A DNA stretch of 64,000 nt from Hexactinellida sp. DTS-2022 (Eukaryota; Porifera; Hexactinellida). Position 1 is the first letter of the stretch. Every line of letters starts with the position of its first letter. Below the pieces are notes generated by a model. That model made no database searches, had not been told where the DNA came from, and saw only the letters and a program-made list of their open reading frames with translations. The translations under genes and the position numbers were made by a program. Where the stretch lies: assembly GCA_028753945.1 (NCBI GenBank), contig JAPNXP010000002.1, forward strand, positions 2,542,001 through 2,606,000, read 5' to 3'. This document shows positions 34,667 through 47,665 of this stretch, one piece after another.

Positions 34667-37600
34667 CAATAGTTTCATTTGATGATATGAAGTAATGATC
34701 ACGAAAAGTGTCCTAACTGTGCCACTGAAACTCCACTAATTCAATTTACATTGATTTAAGAGCCTAATATCGAGAAAAACCAAATTTTGTGTGCAAAGAC
34801 TGTCAAAAATTACCAAAATGATAAATGAATGGTTACGGACGTAAACAGTTGTTTGTTTTGCTGATATGATATATTTATCATAAAGGTGTCCTAACAGTGC
34901 CACTGAAACTCCACTAACTCAATCATCATTCATTTAAGAGCATAACATCGAGAAAAACCAATTTTTGTGTGCAATCACTGTCAAAAACTATCAAAATGAT
35001 AAATGAATGGTTTACGGACGTTACCAGTTGTTCCTTTTGATGATATAATGTATTTATCATCGAAGGTGTCCTTACAGTGCCACTGAAACTCCACTAACTT
35101 AATCAACATTCATTTATGAGCCAAATATAGAGAAAAACCAATTTTTGTGTGCAATGACTGTCAAAAACAACCAAAATGATAATTGAATGGTTTAAGGACG
35201 TTTCCAGTTGTTTCTTTTGATCACATGAAGTATTTATCATCAAAATTGTCCTAACAGTGCCACTGAAAGTCCACTAACTCAAGTATCTCTCATTTAAGTG
35301 CCTAATATCGGTAAAATCAAATTTTGTGTGCAAAGACTGTCAAAAACTCCCAAATAGATAAATTAATGGTTTAAGGACGTTTCCAGTTGTTTCTTTTGAT
35401 GACATGAAGTTTTAGCGTCAAAAGTATCCTATCAGTGCCACTGAAACACCACTCACTCTATTTCCATTCATTTCAGAGTCTAATATCGATAAAAACCAAG
35501 TTTGGAGTGCATTGACTTTCAAAAACACCCAAATTGATAAATTAATGGTTTACGGACGTTTCCAGTGGTTTCGTTTGATGATAAGAAGTATTTATCATAA
35601 AGAGTCCTAACAGGCCAACGAAACACCATTCACTCAATTTGCATTCATTTAAGAACCTAATATCGAGAAACACCAATTTTTGTGTGCAATGACTGTCAAA
35701 ACTTCCAAATTTAAAAATTAATGGATTAAGGACGTTTCCAGTAGTTTGTTTTGATGATATGAAGTATTATCATGAAAAGTGTCCTAACAGTGCCACTGAA
35801 ACACCACTCACTCAATTTACATTCATTTAAAAGGCTAATATCGGGAAAAACAAAATTTTGTATGCAACGACTGTCAAAAATTACCAAAATGATGAATGAA
35901 AGATTTACGGGCGTTACCAGTTGTTTTTTTGATGATATGATGTATTTAACATAAAGGTGTCCTAACAGTGCCACTGATGCTCCACTAACTCAATCAACAT
36001 TCATTTAAGAGCCTAATAACGAGAATAAGCAATTTTTGTGTGCAATGACTGTAAAAAAAAAACCAAAATAATTAATGAATGGTTTAAGGACGTTTACCAG
36101 ATGTTTCTTTTGATGATATGCAGTATTTATCAACAAAAGTGTCCTATCAGTGCCACTAAAACACCACTAAGTCAATAAACATTCTTTTAACAGCCAAATA
36201 ACGAGAAAAACCAATTTTTGTGTGCAATGACTGTCAAAAACTATCAAAATGATAAATGAATGGCTTACGGACGTTACTAGTTGCTTCATTTGATGATATG
36301 ATGTATTTATCATCAAAGGTGTCCTAACAGTGCCACTGAAACTCCACTAACTCAATCAACATTCATTTAAGAGCCTAATATAGAGAAAAACAAATTTTTG
36401 TGTGCAGTGACTGTCAAAAACTCCCAAATTGATAAATTAATGGTTTAAGGAAGTTTCCAGTTGTTTCGTTTGATGATAAGAAGTATTTGTCGTAAAAGTG
36501 TCCTAACAGGGCCACAGAAACACCATTTACTCAATTTACATTCATCTAAGAACCTATTATCGAGAAAAACCAATTTTCGTGTGCAATCACTGTCAAAAAC
36601 TTCCAAATTTATAAATCAATGGCTTAAGGACGTTTCCAGTAGTTTCATTTGATGATATGAAGTAATTATCACGAAAAGTGTCCTAACTGTGCCACTGAAA
36701 CTCCACTAATTCAATTTACATTCATTTAAGAGCCTAATATCGAGAAAAACCAAATTTTGTGTGCAAAGACTGTCAAAAATTACCAAAATGATAAATGAAT
36801 GGTTACGGACGTAACCAGTTGTTTCTTTTGATGATATGATGTATTTATCATCAAAGGTGTCCAAACAGTGCCACTGAAACTCCGCTAACTCAATCAAAAT
36901 TCATTTAAGAGCCTAATAACGAGAAAAACCAATTTTTGTGGGCAATGACTGTCAAAAACTACCAAAATGATAAATGAATGGTTTAAGGACGTTTCCAGTT
37001 GTTTCTTTTGATCACATGAAGTATTTATCATCAAAAGTGTCCAAACAGTGCCACTGAAACTCCAATAACTCAATCAACATTCATTTAAGAGCCTAATAAG
37101 GAGAAAAAGCAATTTTTGTCAGCAATGAATGTCAAAAATTCCCAAATTGATAAATTCGTTGTTTAAGGACGTTTCTAGTAGTTTCGTTGGATGATATGAA
37201 GTATTGATCATCAAAAGTCTCCTAACAGTGCCACTGAAACTCCACTAACTCATGTATCTTTCATTTAACTGCCTAATATCGAGAAAAACCAATTTTTGCT
37301 TGCAAAGAATGTCAAAAATTCCCAAATTGTTCAATGAATGGTTTAACGACGTTTCCAGTTGATTATTTTGATGATATGATGTATTTATCATCAAAAGTGT
37401 CCTAACAGTGCTTCTGAAACTCCACTAACTCAATCAACATTCATTTAAGACCCTAATAACGAGAAAAACCAATTTTTGTGTGCAATGACAGTCAAAAACT
37501 TCCAAATTAATTAATGAATGGTTTAAGGACGTTTACTAGATATTTCTTTTGATTAAATGAAGTATTTATCAATAAAAGTGTCCTAACAGTGCCACTAAAA

Positions 37601-40222
37601 CACCACTAACTCAATCAACATTCATTTAAGAGACCAATAACAAGAAAAACCAATTTTTGTCTGCAATGACTGTCAAAAACTGCCAAATGAATGAATGAAT
37701 GGTTTATGGACGTTACCAGTTGTTTGTTTTGAAGATTTTATGTATTTATCATAAAGGTGTCCTAACAGTCCCACAGAAACTCCACAAACTCAATCAACAT
37801 TCATTTAAGAGCCTTATATCGAGAAAAACCAATTTTTGTGTGCAATGACTGTCAAAAACTATCAAAATGATAAATGAATGGTTTACGGACGTTACCAGTT
37901 GTTTCTTTTGATGATATGATGTATTTATCATCTAAAGTGTCCTAACAGTGCCACTGAAACTCCACTAACTCATGTATCATTCATTTAAGTGCCTAATATC
38001 GAGAAAAACCAATTTTTGTGCGCACTGACTGTCAAAAACTTCCAAATTTATAACTTAATGGCTTAAGGACGTTCCCATTAGTTTCATTTGATGATATGAA
38101 GTATTTATCATCAAAAGTGTCCTAACATTGCCACTGAAACTACACTAACTCAATCAACATTCATTTATGAGCCTAATAACGAGAAAAACCAATTTTTTTG
38201 TGCAATGACTATCAAAAACTCACATAATGATAGATTAATGGTTTCAGGACGTTTCCAGTTGTTTCTTTTGATTATATGATGTATTTATCATCAAAAGTGT
38301 CCTAACAATGCCACTGAAACACCAGTCACTCAATTTACATTCATTAAAGAAACTAATATCGAGAAAAACCAATTTTTGTGCGCACTGACTGTCAAAAACT
38401 TCCAAATTTATAACTTAATGGCTTAAGGACGTTTCCATTAGTTTCATTTGATGATATGAAGTATTTATCAACAAAAGTGTCCTAACAGTGCCACTGAAAC
38501 TACACTAACTCAATCAACATTCATTTATGAGCCTAATAACGACAAAAACCAATTTTTTTGTGAAATGACTGTCAAAAACTACCAAAATGATAAATGAATG
38601 GTTTAAGGACGTTTCCAGTTGTATAATTTTGATGATATGAAGTATTTAGCATCAAAGGTGTCCTATCAGTGCCACTGAAACTCCACTAACTCAAACATCA
38701 TTAATTTAAGAGCCTAATAACGAGAAAAACTAATTTTTGTGTGCAATGACTATCAAAAACTCCCATAATGATAGATTAATGGTTTCAGGACGTTTCCAGT
38801 TGTTTCTTTTGATTATATGATGTATTTATCATCAAAAGTGTCCTAACAATGCCACTGAAACACCAGTCACTCAATTTACATTCATTTAAGAAACTAATAT
38901 CGAGAAAAACCAATTTTTGTGCGCACTGACTGTCAAAAACTTCCAAATTTATAACTTAATGGCTTAAGGACGTTTCCATTAGTTTCTTTTGATCAAATGA
39001 AGTATTTATCATCAAAATTGTCCTAACAGTGCCACCGAAACTCCAATAACTCAAGTATCTTTCATTTAAGTGCCTAATATCGAGAAAAACCAATTTTTGT
39101 GTGTAATGACTGTCAAAAACTACCAAATTAATTAAGGAATGGTTCAAGGACGTTTACCAGATGTTTCTTTAGATGATATGAAGTATTTATTAACAAAAGG
39201 GTCCTAACAGTGCCACTAAAACACCACTAACTAAATCAACATTCATTTATCAGCCTAATAACGAGAAAAAGCAATTTTTGTGTGCTATGACTGTCAAAAA
39301 CTAGCAAAATTATTAATGAATGGTTTCTGGGCGTTACCAGTTGTTTCTTTTGATGATATGATGTATTTATCAACAAAAGTGTCCTAACAGTGCCACTGAA
39401 ACTCCACTAACACAATCAACATTCATTTATCAGCCTAATAACGAGAAACAGAAATTTTTGTGTGCTATGACTGTCAAAAACTACCAAATTGATAATGAAT
39501 GGTTTAACGACGTTTCCAGTTGTATATTTTGATGATATGAAGTATTTATCATCAAAATTGTCCTAACAGTGCCACCGAAACTCCAATAACTCATGTATCT
39601 TTCATTTAAGTGCCTAATATCGAGAATAACCAATTTTTGTGTGCAATGACTGTCAAAAACTACCAAATTTATTAAGGAATGGTTCAAGGACGTTTACCAG
39701 ATGATTCTTTAGATGATATGAAGTATTTATTAACAAAAGGGTCCTAACAGTGCCACTAAAACACCACTAACTCAATCAACATTCATTTATCAGCCTAATA
39801 ACGAGAAAAAGCAATTTTTGTGTGCTATGACTGTCAAAAACTAGCAAAATTATTAATGAATGGTTTCTGGGCGTTACCAGTTGTTTCTTTTGATGATATG
39901 ATGTATTTATCAACAAAAGTGTCCTAACAGTGCCACTGAAACTCCACTAACACAATCAACATTCATTTATCAGCCTAATAACGAGAAACAGAAATTTTTG
40001 TGTGCTATGACTGTCAAAAACTACCAAATTGATCAATGAATGGTTTAACGACGTTTCCAGTTGTTTATTTTGTTGATATGAAGTATTTAGCATCAAAAGT
40101 GTCCTAACAGTGCCAATGAAACACCACTCACTCAATTTCCATTCATTTCAGAGCCTAATATCGAGAAAAACCTTATTTTGTGTGCAATGACTGTCAAAAA
40201 CTCCCAAATTGATAAATTCGTT
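34656..40222 (-). repeat. 180-bp satellite, block B, about 31 monomers in - orientation
   Basis: Every monomer is reverse complemented: CAATGACTGTCAAAAAC, TTCATTTAAGAGCCTAATA, CAGTGCCACTGAAAC and GGACGTTTCCAGTTG. It contains a three-monomer (~540-bp) duplication (39018 and 39558) and a longer one (34691 and 36661, ~1,970 bp). Its reverse complement from 35760 to 34656 is colinear in variant order with about 41240-42204 of block C. It ends at 40222 within GTTTAA, the inverse of the monomer start. Confidence 0.96.
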
Positions 40223-40435
40223 GTTTAATTAGCTTATTATATATTTAATGAGTTTAACGCCTCAATAAAAATGTAAATTCAAAGATTTTGCTGTTTTATT
40301 ATACTTTATATATCGTTTCATGTTAATAGCCATTTTGTAGCATCTAGTAATGTTTTTATGCTGTATAACCTCAAATGTATGAATACAAATAATTGTTGTT
40401 CAAATACTTTTGGCCGGTTAGTGTATAAGGAAGTC
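40223..40435 (+). mobile_element. Spacer piece resembling one end of a Tc1/mariner element
   Basis: This is non-satellite AT-rich DNA. At 40398-40425 it reads TTGTTCAAATACTTTTGG then CCGGTTAGTGTA. Read inverted, TACACTAACCGGCCAAAAGT is the style of many Tc1-like termini. No transposase or second end is visible, so at most this is a truncated end; the call is by resemblance only. Confidence 0.4.
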
Positions 40436-40591
40436 GACGTCTTATTTTATTAAAAAACACCATCTTGATTGAAAATTAAGAAAAAAAAATCATAGAAGTC
40501 AATCTCTATCTCATCTAGAGTATTCCTGGTAGTAAATTATACAATTCTGAGATTCACCGTGAACGCCCGAATATTAATACAGGATACCCTT
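40436..40591 (+). repeat. Spacer piece matching the inside of the integrase transposon, inverted
   Basis: Aligns with the reverse complement of 10275-10435 over about 155 bp with few changes. Its right end merges with the first satellite monomer at CCTTAA; the same letters occur at the corresponding end of the transposon segment (CTTAAGG at 10275-10281). The junction therefore lies in shared sequence. Confidence 0.88.
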
Positions 40592-41239
40592 AAACCATTA
40601 ATTTATCAATTTGGGTGTTTTTGAAAGTCAATGCACTCCAAACTTGGTTTTTATCGATATTAGGCTCTGAAATGAATGGAAATTGAGTGAGTGGTGTTTC
40701 AGTGGCATTGTTAGGACACCTTTGATGATAAATACTTCATATCATCAAAGGAAACAACTGAAAACTTCATTAAACCTTAATTTATTAATTTGGTAGTTTT
40801 TGACAGTCATCGCACACAGAAATTGGTTTTTCTCGATATTAGGTTCTTAAATGAATGTAAATTGAGTGAATGGTCTTTCAGTGGCACTGATAGGACACTT
40901 TGACGCTAAATACTTCATATCATCAAAAGAAACAACTGGAAACGTCCTTAAACCATTCATTTTTCATTTTGGTTGTTTTTGACAGTCATTGCACACAAAA
41001 ATTGGTTTTTCTCGATTGTTAGGCTCTTAAATGAATGTTGATTGAGTTAGTGGTGTTTCAGTGGCACTGTGAGGACACATTTGATGATAAATATATCATA
41101 TTAGCAAAAGAAACTACTGGTAACGTCCTGAAACCATCAATCTATCAATTTGGGATTTTTTGATTTTCATTGCACATAAAAATTGGTATTTCTCGTTATT
41201 AGGCTCTTAAATGAATGATGATTGAGTTAGTGGAGTTTC

Positions 41240-44200
41240 AGTGTCACTGTTTGGACACCTTTATGATAAATACATCATATCATCCAAACAAACTACTGGA
41301 AACGTCCTTAAGCCATTAATTTATAAATTTGGAAGTTTTGACAGTCATTGCACACAAAAATTGGTTTTTCTCGATATTAGGTTCTTAAATGAATGCAAAT
41401 TGAGTGAATGGTGTTTCAGTGGCATTGTTAGGACACCTTTATGATAAATACTTCTTATCATCAAACGAAACCACTGGAAACGTCCTTAAACCATTAATTT
41501 ATCAATTTGGGTGTTTTTGAAAGTCAATGCACTCCAAAGTTGGTTTTTTCGATATTAGGCTCTGAAATGAATGGAAATTGAGTGAGTGGTGTTTCCGTGG
41601 CACTGATAGGACACCTTTGACGCTAAAACTTCATATCATCAAAAGAAACAAATGGAAACGTCCTTAAACCATTCATTTATCATTTTGGTAGTTTTTGACA
41701 GTCATTGCACACAAAAATTGGTTTTTCTCTATATTTGGCTCTTAAATGAATGTTGATTGAGTTAGTGGAGTTTCAGTGGCACTGTTAGGACACCTTTGAT
41801 GATAAATACATTATATCATCAAAAGGAACAACTGGTAACGTCCGTAAACCATTCATTTATCATTTTGATAGTTTTTGACAGTCATTGCACACAAAAATTG
41901 GTTTTTCTCGTTATTTGGCTGTTAAATGAATGTTTATTGACTTAGTGGTGTTTTAGTGGCACTGTTAGGACACCTTTGTTGATAAATACTTCATATCATC
42001 AAAAGAAACATCTGGTAACGTCCGTAAACATTCATTTATCATTTTGGAAATTTTTGACAGTCTTTGCCCCCAAAATTTTGTTTTTCTCAATATTAGGCTC
42101 TTAAATGAATGTAAATTGAGTGAGTGGTGTTTCAGTGGCACTGTTAGGACACTTTTCATGATAAATACTTCATATCATCAAATGAAACTACTAGAAACGT
42201 CCTTAAAAAAGAATTTATCAATTTGGGAGTTTTTGACAGTCATTGCTCACAAAAATTGCTTTTTCTCGTTATTAGGATCTTAAATGAATGTTGATTGAGT
42301 TAGTGGAGTAACAGTGGCACTATTAGGACACTTTTGATGTTAATTCTTCTTATCATCAAAAGAAACTACTGGAAACGTCCTGAATCCATTAATCTATCAA
42401 TTTGGGAGTTTTTGATAGTCATTGCACACAAGAATTGGTTTTTCTCCTTATTAGTCTCTTAAATGAATGTAAATTGAGTGAATGGTCTTTCAGTGGCACT
42501 GATAGGACACTTTGACGCTAAATACTTCATATCATCAAAAGAAACAACTGGAAACGTCCTTAAGCCATTAATTTATAAATTTGGAAGTTTTGACAGTCAT
42601 TGCACACAAAAATTGGTTTTTCTCGATATTAGGTTCTTAAATGAATGCAAATTGAGTGAATGGTGTTTCAGTGGCACTGTTAGGACACCTTTATGATAAA
42701 TACTTCTTATCATCAAACGAAACCACTGGAAACGTCCTTAAGCCATTAATTTATAAATTTGGAAGTTTTGACAGTCATCGCACACAGAAATTGGTTTTTC
42801 TCGATATTAGGTTCTTAGATGAATGTAAATTGAGTTAGTGGTGTTTAGTGGCACCTTTAGGACACCTTTGTTGATAGATTCTTTTTATAATCAAACGAAA
42901 CAACTGGAAACGTCCTTAAACCATTAATTTATCAATTTGGGTGTTTTTGAAAGTCAATGCACTCCAAACTTGGTTTTTATCGATTTAAGTCTCTGAAATG
43001 AATGGAAATTGAGTGAGTGGTGTTTCAGTGGCATTGTTAGGACACCTTCGATGATAAATACTTCATATCATCAAAGGATACAACTGAAAACTTCATTAAA
43101 CCTTAATTTATTAATTTGGTAGTTTTTGACAGTCATCGCACACAGAAATTGGTTTTTCTCTATATTTGGCTCTTAAATGAATGTTGATTGAGTTAGTGGA
43201 GTTTCAGTGGCACTGTTAGGACACCTTTGATGATAAATACATTATATCATCAAAAGGAACAACTGGTAACGTCCGTAAACCATTCATTTATCATTTTGAT
43301 AGTTTTTGACAGTCATTGCACACAAAAATTGGTTTTTCTCGTTATTTGGCTGTTAAATGAATGTTTATTGACTTAGTGGTGTTTTAGTGGCACTGTTAGG
43401 ACACCTTTGAAGATAAATACTTCATATCATCAAAAGAAACATCTGGTAACGTCCGTAAACATTCATTTATCATTTTGGAAATTTTTGACAGTCTTTGCCC
43501 CCAAAATTTTGTTTTTCTCAATATTAGGCTCTTAAATGAATGTAAATTGAGTGATTGGTGTTTCAGTGGCACTGTTAGGACACCTTTATGATAAATACAT
43601 CATATCATCAAAACAAACTACTGGAAACGTCATTAAGCCATTAATTTATAAATTTGGAAGTTTTGACAGTCATTGCACACAAAAATTGGTTTTTCTCGAT
43701 ATTAGGTTCTTAAATGAATGCAAATTGAGTGAATGGTGTTTCAGTGGCATTGTTAGGACACCTTTATGATAAATACTTCTTATCATCAAACGAAACCACT
43801 GGAAACGTCCTTAAACCATTAATTTATCAATTTGGGTGTTTTTGAAAGTCAATGCACTCCAAAGTTGGTTTTTTCGATATTAGGCTCTGAAATGAATGGA
43901 AATTGAGTGAGTGGTGTTTCCGTGGCACTGATAGGACACCTTTGACGCTAAAACTTCATATCATCAAAAGAAACAAATGGAAACGTCCTTAAACCATTCA
44001 TTTATCATTTTGGTAGTTTTTGACAGTCATTGCACACAAAAATTGGTTTTTCTCTATATTTGGCTCTTAAATGAATGTTGATTGAGTTAGTGGAGTTTCA
44101 GTGGCACTGTTAGGACACCTTTGATGATAAATACATTATATCATCAAAAGGAACAACTGGTAACGTCCGTAAACCATTCATTTATCATTTTGATAGTTTT

Positions 44201-47200
44201 TGACAGTCATTGCACACAAAAATTGGTTTTTCTCGTTATTTGGCTGTTAAATGAATGTTTATTGACTTAGTGGTGTTTTAGTGGCACTGTTAGGACACCT
44301 TTGTTGATAAATACTTCATATCATGAAAAGAAACATCTGGTAACGTCCGTAAACATTCATTTATCATTTTGGAAATTTTTGACAGTCTTTGCCCCCAAAA
44401 TTTTGTTTTTCTCAATATTAGGCTCTTAAATGAATGTAAATTGAGTGATTGGTGTTTCAGTGGCACTGTTAGGACACCTTTATGATAAATACATCATATC
44501 ATCAAAACAAACTACTGGAAACGTCATTAAGCCATTAATTTATAAATTTGGAAGTTTTGACAGTCATTGCACACAAAAATTGGTTTTTCTCGATATTAGG
44601 TTCTTAAATGAATGCAAATTGAGTGAATGGTGTTTCAGTGGCACTGTTAGGACACCTTTATGATAAATACTTCTTATCATCAAACGAAACCACTGGAAAC
44701 GTCCTTAAACCATTAATTTATCAATTTGGGTGTTTTTGAAAGTCAATGCACTCCAAAGTTGGTTTTTATCGATATTAGGCTCTGAAATGAATGGAAATTG
44801 AGTGAGTGGTGTTTCCGTGGCACTGATAGGACACCTTTGACGCTAAAACTTCATATCATCAAAAGAAACAAATGGAAACGTCCTTAAACCATTCATTTAT
44901 CATTTTGGTAGTTTTTGACAGTCATCGCACACAGAAATTGGTTTTTCTCTATATTTGGCTCTTAAATGAATGTTGATTGAGTTAGTGGAGTTTCAGTGGC
45001 ACTGTTAGGACACCTTTGATGATAAATACATTATATCATCAAAAGGAACAACTGGTAACGTCCGTAAACCATTCATTTATCATTTTGATAGTTTTTGACA
45101 GTCATTGCACACAAAAATTGGTTTTTCTCGTTATTTGGCTGTTAAATGAATGTTTATTGACTTAGTGGTGTTTTAGTGGCACTGTTAGGACACCTTTGTT
45201 GATAAATACTTCATATCATGAAAAGAAACATCTGGTAACGTCCGTAAACATTCATTTATCATTTTGGAAATTTTTGACAGTCTTTGCCCCCAAAATTTTG
45301 TTTTTCTCAATATTAGGCTCTTAAATGAATGTAAATTGAGTGATTGGTGTTTCAGTGGCACTGTTAGGACACCTTTATGATAAATACATCATATCATCAA
45401 AACAAACTACTGGAAACGTCATTAAGCCATTAATTTATAAATTTGGAAGTTTTGACAGTCATTGCACACAAAAATTGGTTTTTCTCGATATTAGGTTCTT
45501 AAATGAATGCAAATTGAGTGAATGGTGTTTCAGTGGCACTGTTAGGACACCTTTATGATAAATACTTCTTATCATCAAACGAAACCACTGGAAACGTCCT
45601 TAAACCATTAATTTATCAATTTGGGTGTTTTTGAAAGTCAATGCACTCCAAAGTTGGTTTTTATCGATATTAGGCTCTGAAATGAATGGAAATTGAGTGA
45701 GTGGTGTTTCCGTGGCACTGATAGGACACCTTTGACGCTAAAACTTCATATCATCAAAAGAAACAAATGGAAACGTCCTTAAACCATTCATTTATCATTT
45801 TGGTAGTTTTTGACAGTCATCGCACACAGAAATTGGTTTTTCTCTATATTTGGCTCTTAAATGAATGTTGATTGAGTTAGTGGAGTTTCAGTGGCACTGT
45901 TAGGACACCTTTGATGATAAATACATTATATCATCAAAAGGAACAACTGGTAACGTCCGTAAACCATTCATTTATCATTTTGATAGTTTTTGACAGTCAT
46001 TGCACACAAAAATTGGTTTTTCTCGTTATTTGGCTGTTAAATGAATGTTTATTGACTTAGTGGTGTTTTAGTGGCACTGTTAGGACACCTTTGTTGATAA
46101 ATACTTCATATCATGAAAAGAAACATCTGGTAACGTCCGTAAACATTCATTTATCATTTTGGAAATTTTTGACAGTCTTTGCCCCCAAAATTTTGTTTTT
46201 CTCAATATTAGGCTCTTAAATGAATGTAAATTGAGTGAGTGGTGTTTCAGTGGCACTGTTAGGACACTTTTCATGATAAATACTTCATATCATCAAATGA
46301 AACTACTAGAAACGTCCTTAAAAAAGAATTTATCAATTTGGGAGTTTTTGACAGTCATTGCTCACAAAAATTGCTTTTTCTCGTTATTAGGATCTTAAAT
46401 GAATGTTGATTGAGTTAGTGGAGTAACAGTGGCACTATTAGGACACTTTTGATGTTAATTCTTCTTATCATCAAAAGAAACTACTGGAAACGTCCTGAAT
46501 CCATTAATCTATCAATTTGGGAGTTTTTGATAGTCATTGCACACAAGAATTGGTTTTTCTCCTTATTAGTCTCTTAAATGAATGTAAATTGAGTGAATGG
46601 TCTTTCAGTGGCACTGATAGGACACTTTGACGCTAAATACTTCATATCATCAAAAGAAACAACTGGAAACGTCCTTAAGCCATTAATTTATAAATTTGGA
46701 AGTTTTGACAGTCATTGCACACAAAAATTGGTTTTTCTCGATATTAGGTTCTTAAATGAATGCAAATTGAGTGAATGGTGTTTCAGTGGCACTGTTAGGA
46801 CACCTTTATGATAAATACTTCTTATCATCAAACGAAACCACTGGAAACGTCCTTAAGCCATTAATTTATAAATTTGGAAGTTTTGACAGTCATCGCACAC
46901 AGAAATTGGTTTTTCTCGATATTAGGTTCTTAGATGAATGTAAATTGAGTTAGTGGTGTTTAGTGGCACCTTTAGGACACCTTTGTTGATAGATTCTTTT
47001 TATAATCAAACGAAACAACTGGAAACGTCCTTAAACCATTAATTTATCAATTTGGGTGTTTTTGAAAGTCAATGCACTCCAAACTTGGTTTTTATCGATT
47101 AAAGTCCCTGAAATGAATGGAAATTGAGTGAGTGGTGTTTCAGTGGCATTGTTAGGACACCTTCGATGATAAATACTTCATATCATCAAAGGAAACAACT

Positions 47201-47665
47201 GAAAACTTCATTAAACCTTAATTTATTAATTTGTTAGTTTTTGACAGTCATCGCACACAGAAATTGGTTTTTCTCTATATTTGGCTCTTAAATGAATGTT
47301 GATTGAGTTAGTGGAGTTTCAGTGGCACTGTTAGGACACCTTTGATGATAAATACATTATATCATCAAAAGGAACAACTGGTAACGTCCGTAAACCATTC
47401 ATTTATCATTTTGATAGTTTTTGACAGTCATTGCACACAAAAATTGGTTTTTCTCGTTATTTGGCTGTTAAATGAATGTTTATTGACTTAGTGGTGTTTT
47501 AGTGGCACTGTTAGGACACCTTTGTTGATAAATACTTCATATCATCAAAAGAAACATCTGGTAACGTCCGTAAACATTCATTTATCATTTTGGAAATTTT
47601 TGACAGTCTTTGCCCCCAAAATTTTGTTTTTCTCAATATTAGGCTCTTAAATGAATGTAAATTGA
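41240..47665 (+). repeat. 4,115-bp spaced repeat within block C
   Basis: The segment 41240-43550 recurs at about 45356-47665, a shift of 4,115 bp; GTCTTTGCCCCCAAAATTTTG and neighbours at 42061 and 46176 illustrate it. The interval between is filled by the ~895-bp pentamers, so pentamer expansion or segment copying separated the two. Confidence 0.85.
43551..46233 (+). repeat. ~895-bp higher-order repeat (5 monomers), three tandem copies
   Basis: ATTGGTGTTTCAGTGGC anchors at about 43550, 44444 and 45339, with steps of 894 and 895 bp. Each unit carries the short GGAAGTTTTGACAG monomer, the TCAATGCACTCCAAAG monomer, the CTCTATATTTGGC monomer and the GCCCCCAAAATTTTG monomer in the same order. Confidence 0.92.

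Noticed and set aside
34000-35300. Recent perfect inverted duplication around the 34655 junction
   Set aside because: Beyond the 22-bp core, mirror-image monomers differ at many positions and block B matches block C better than its immediate mirror partner.
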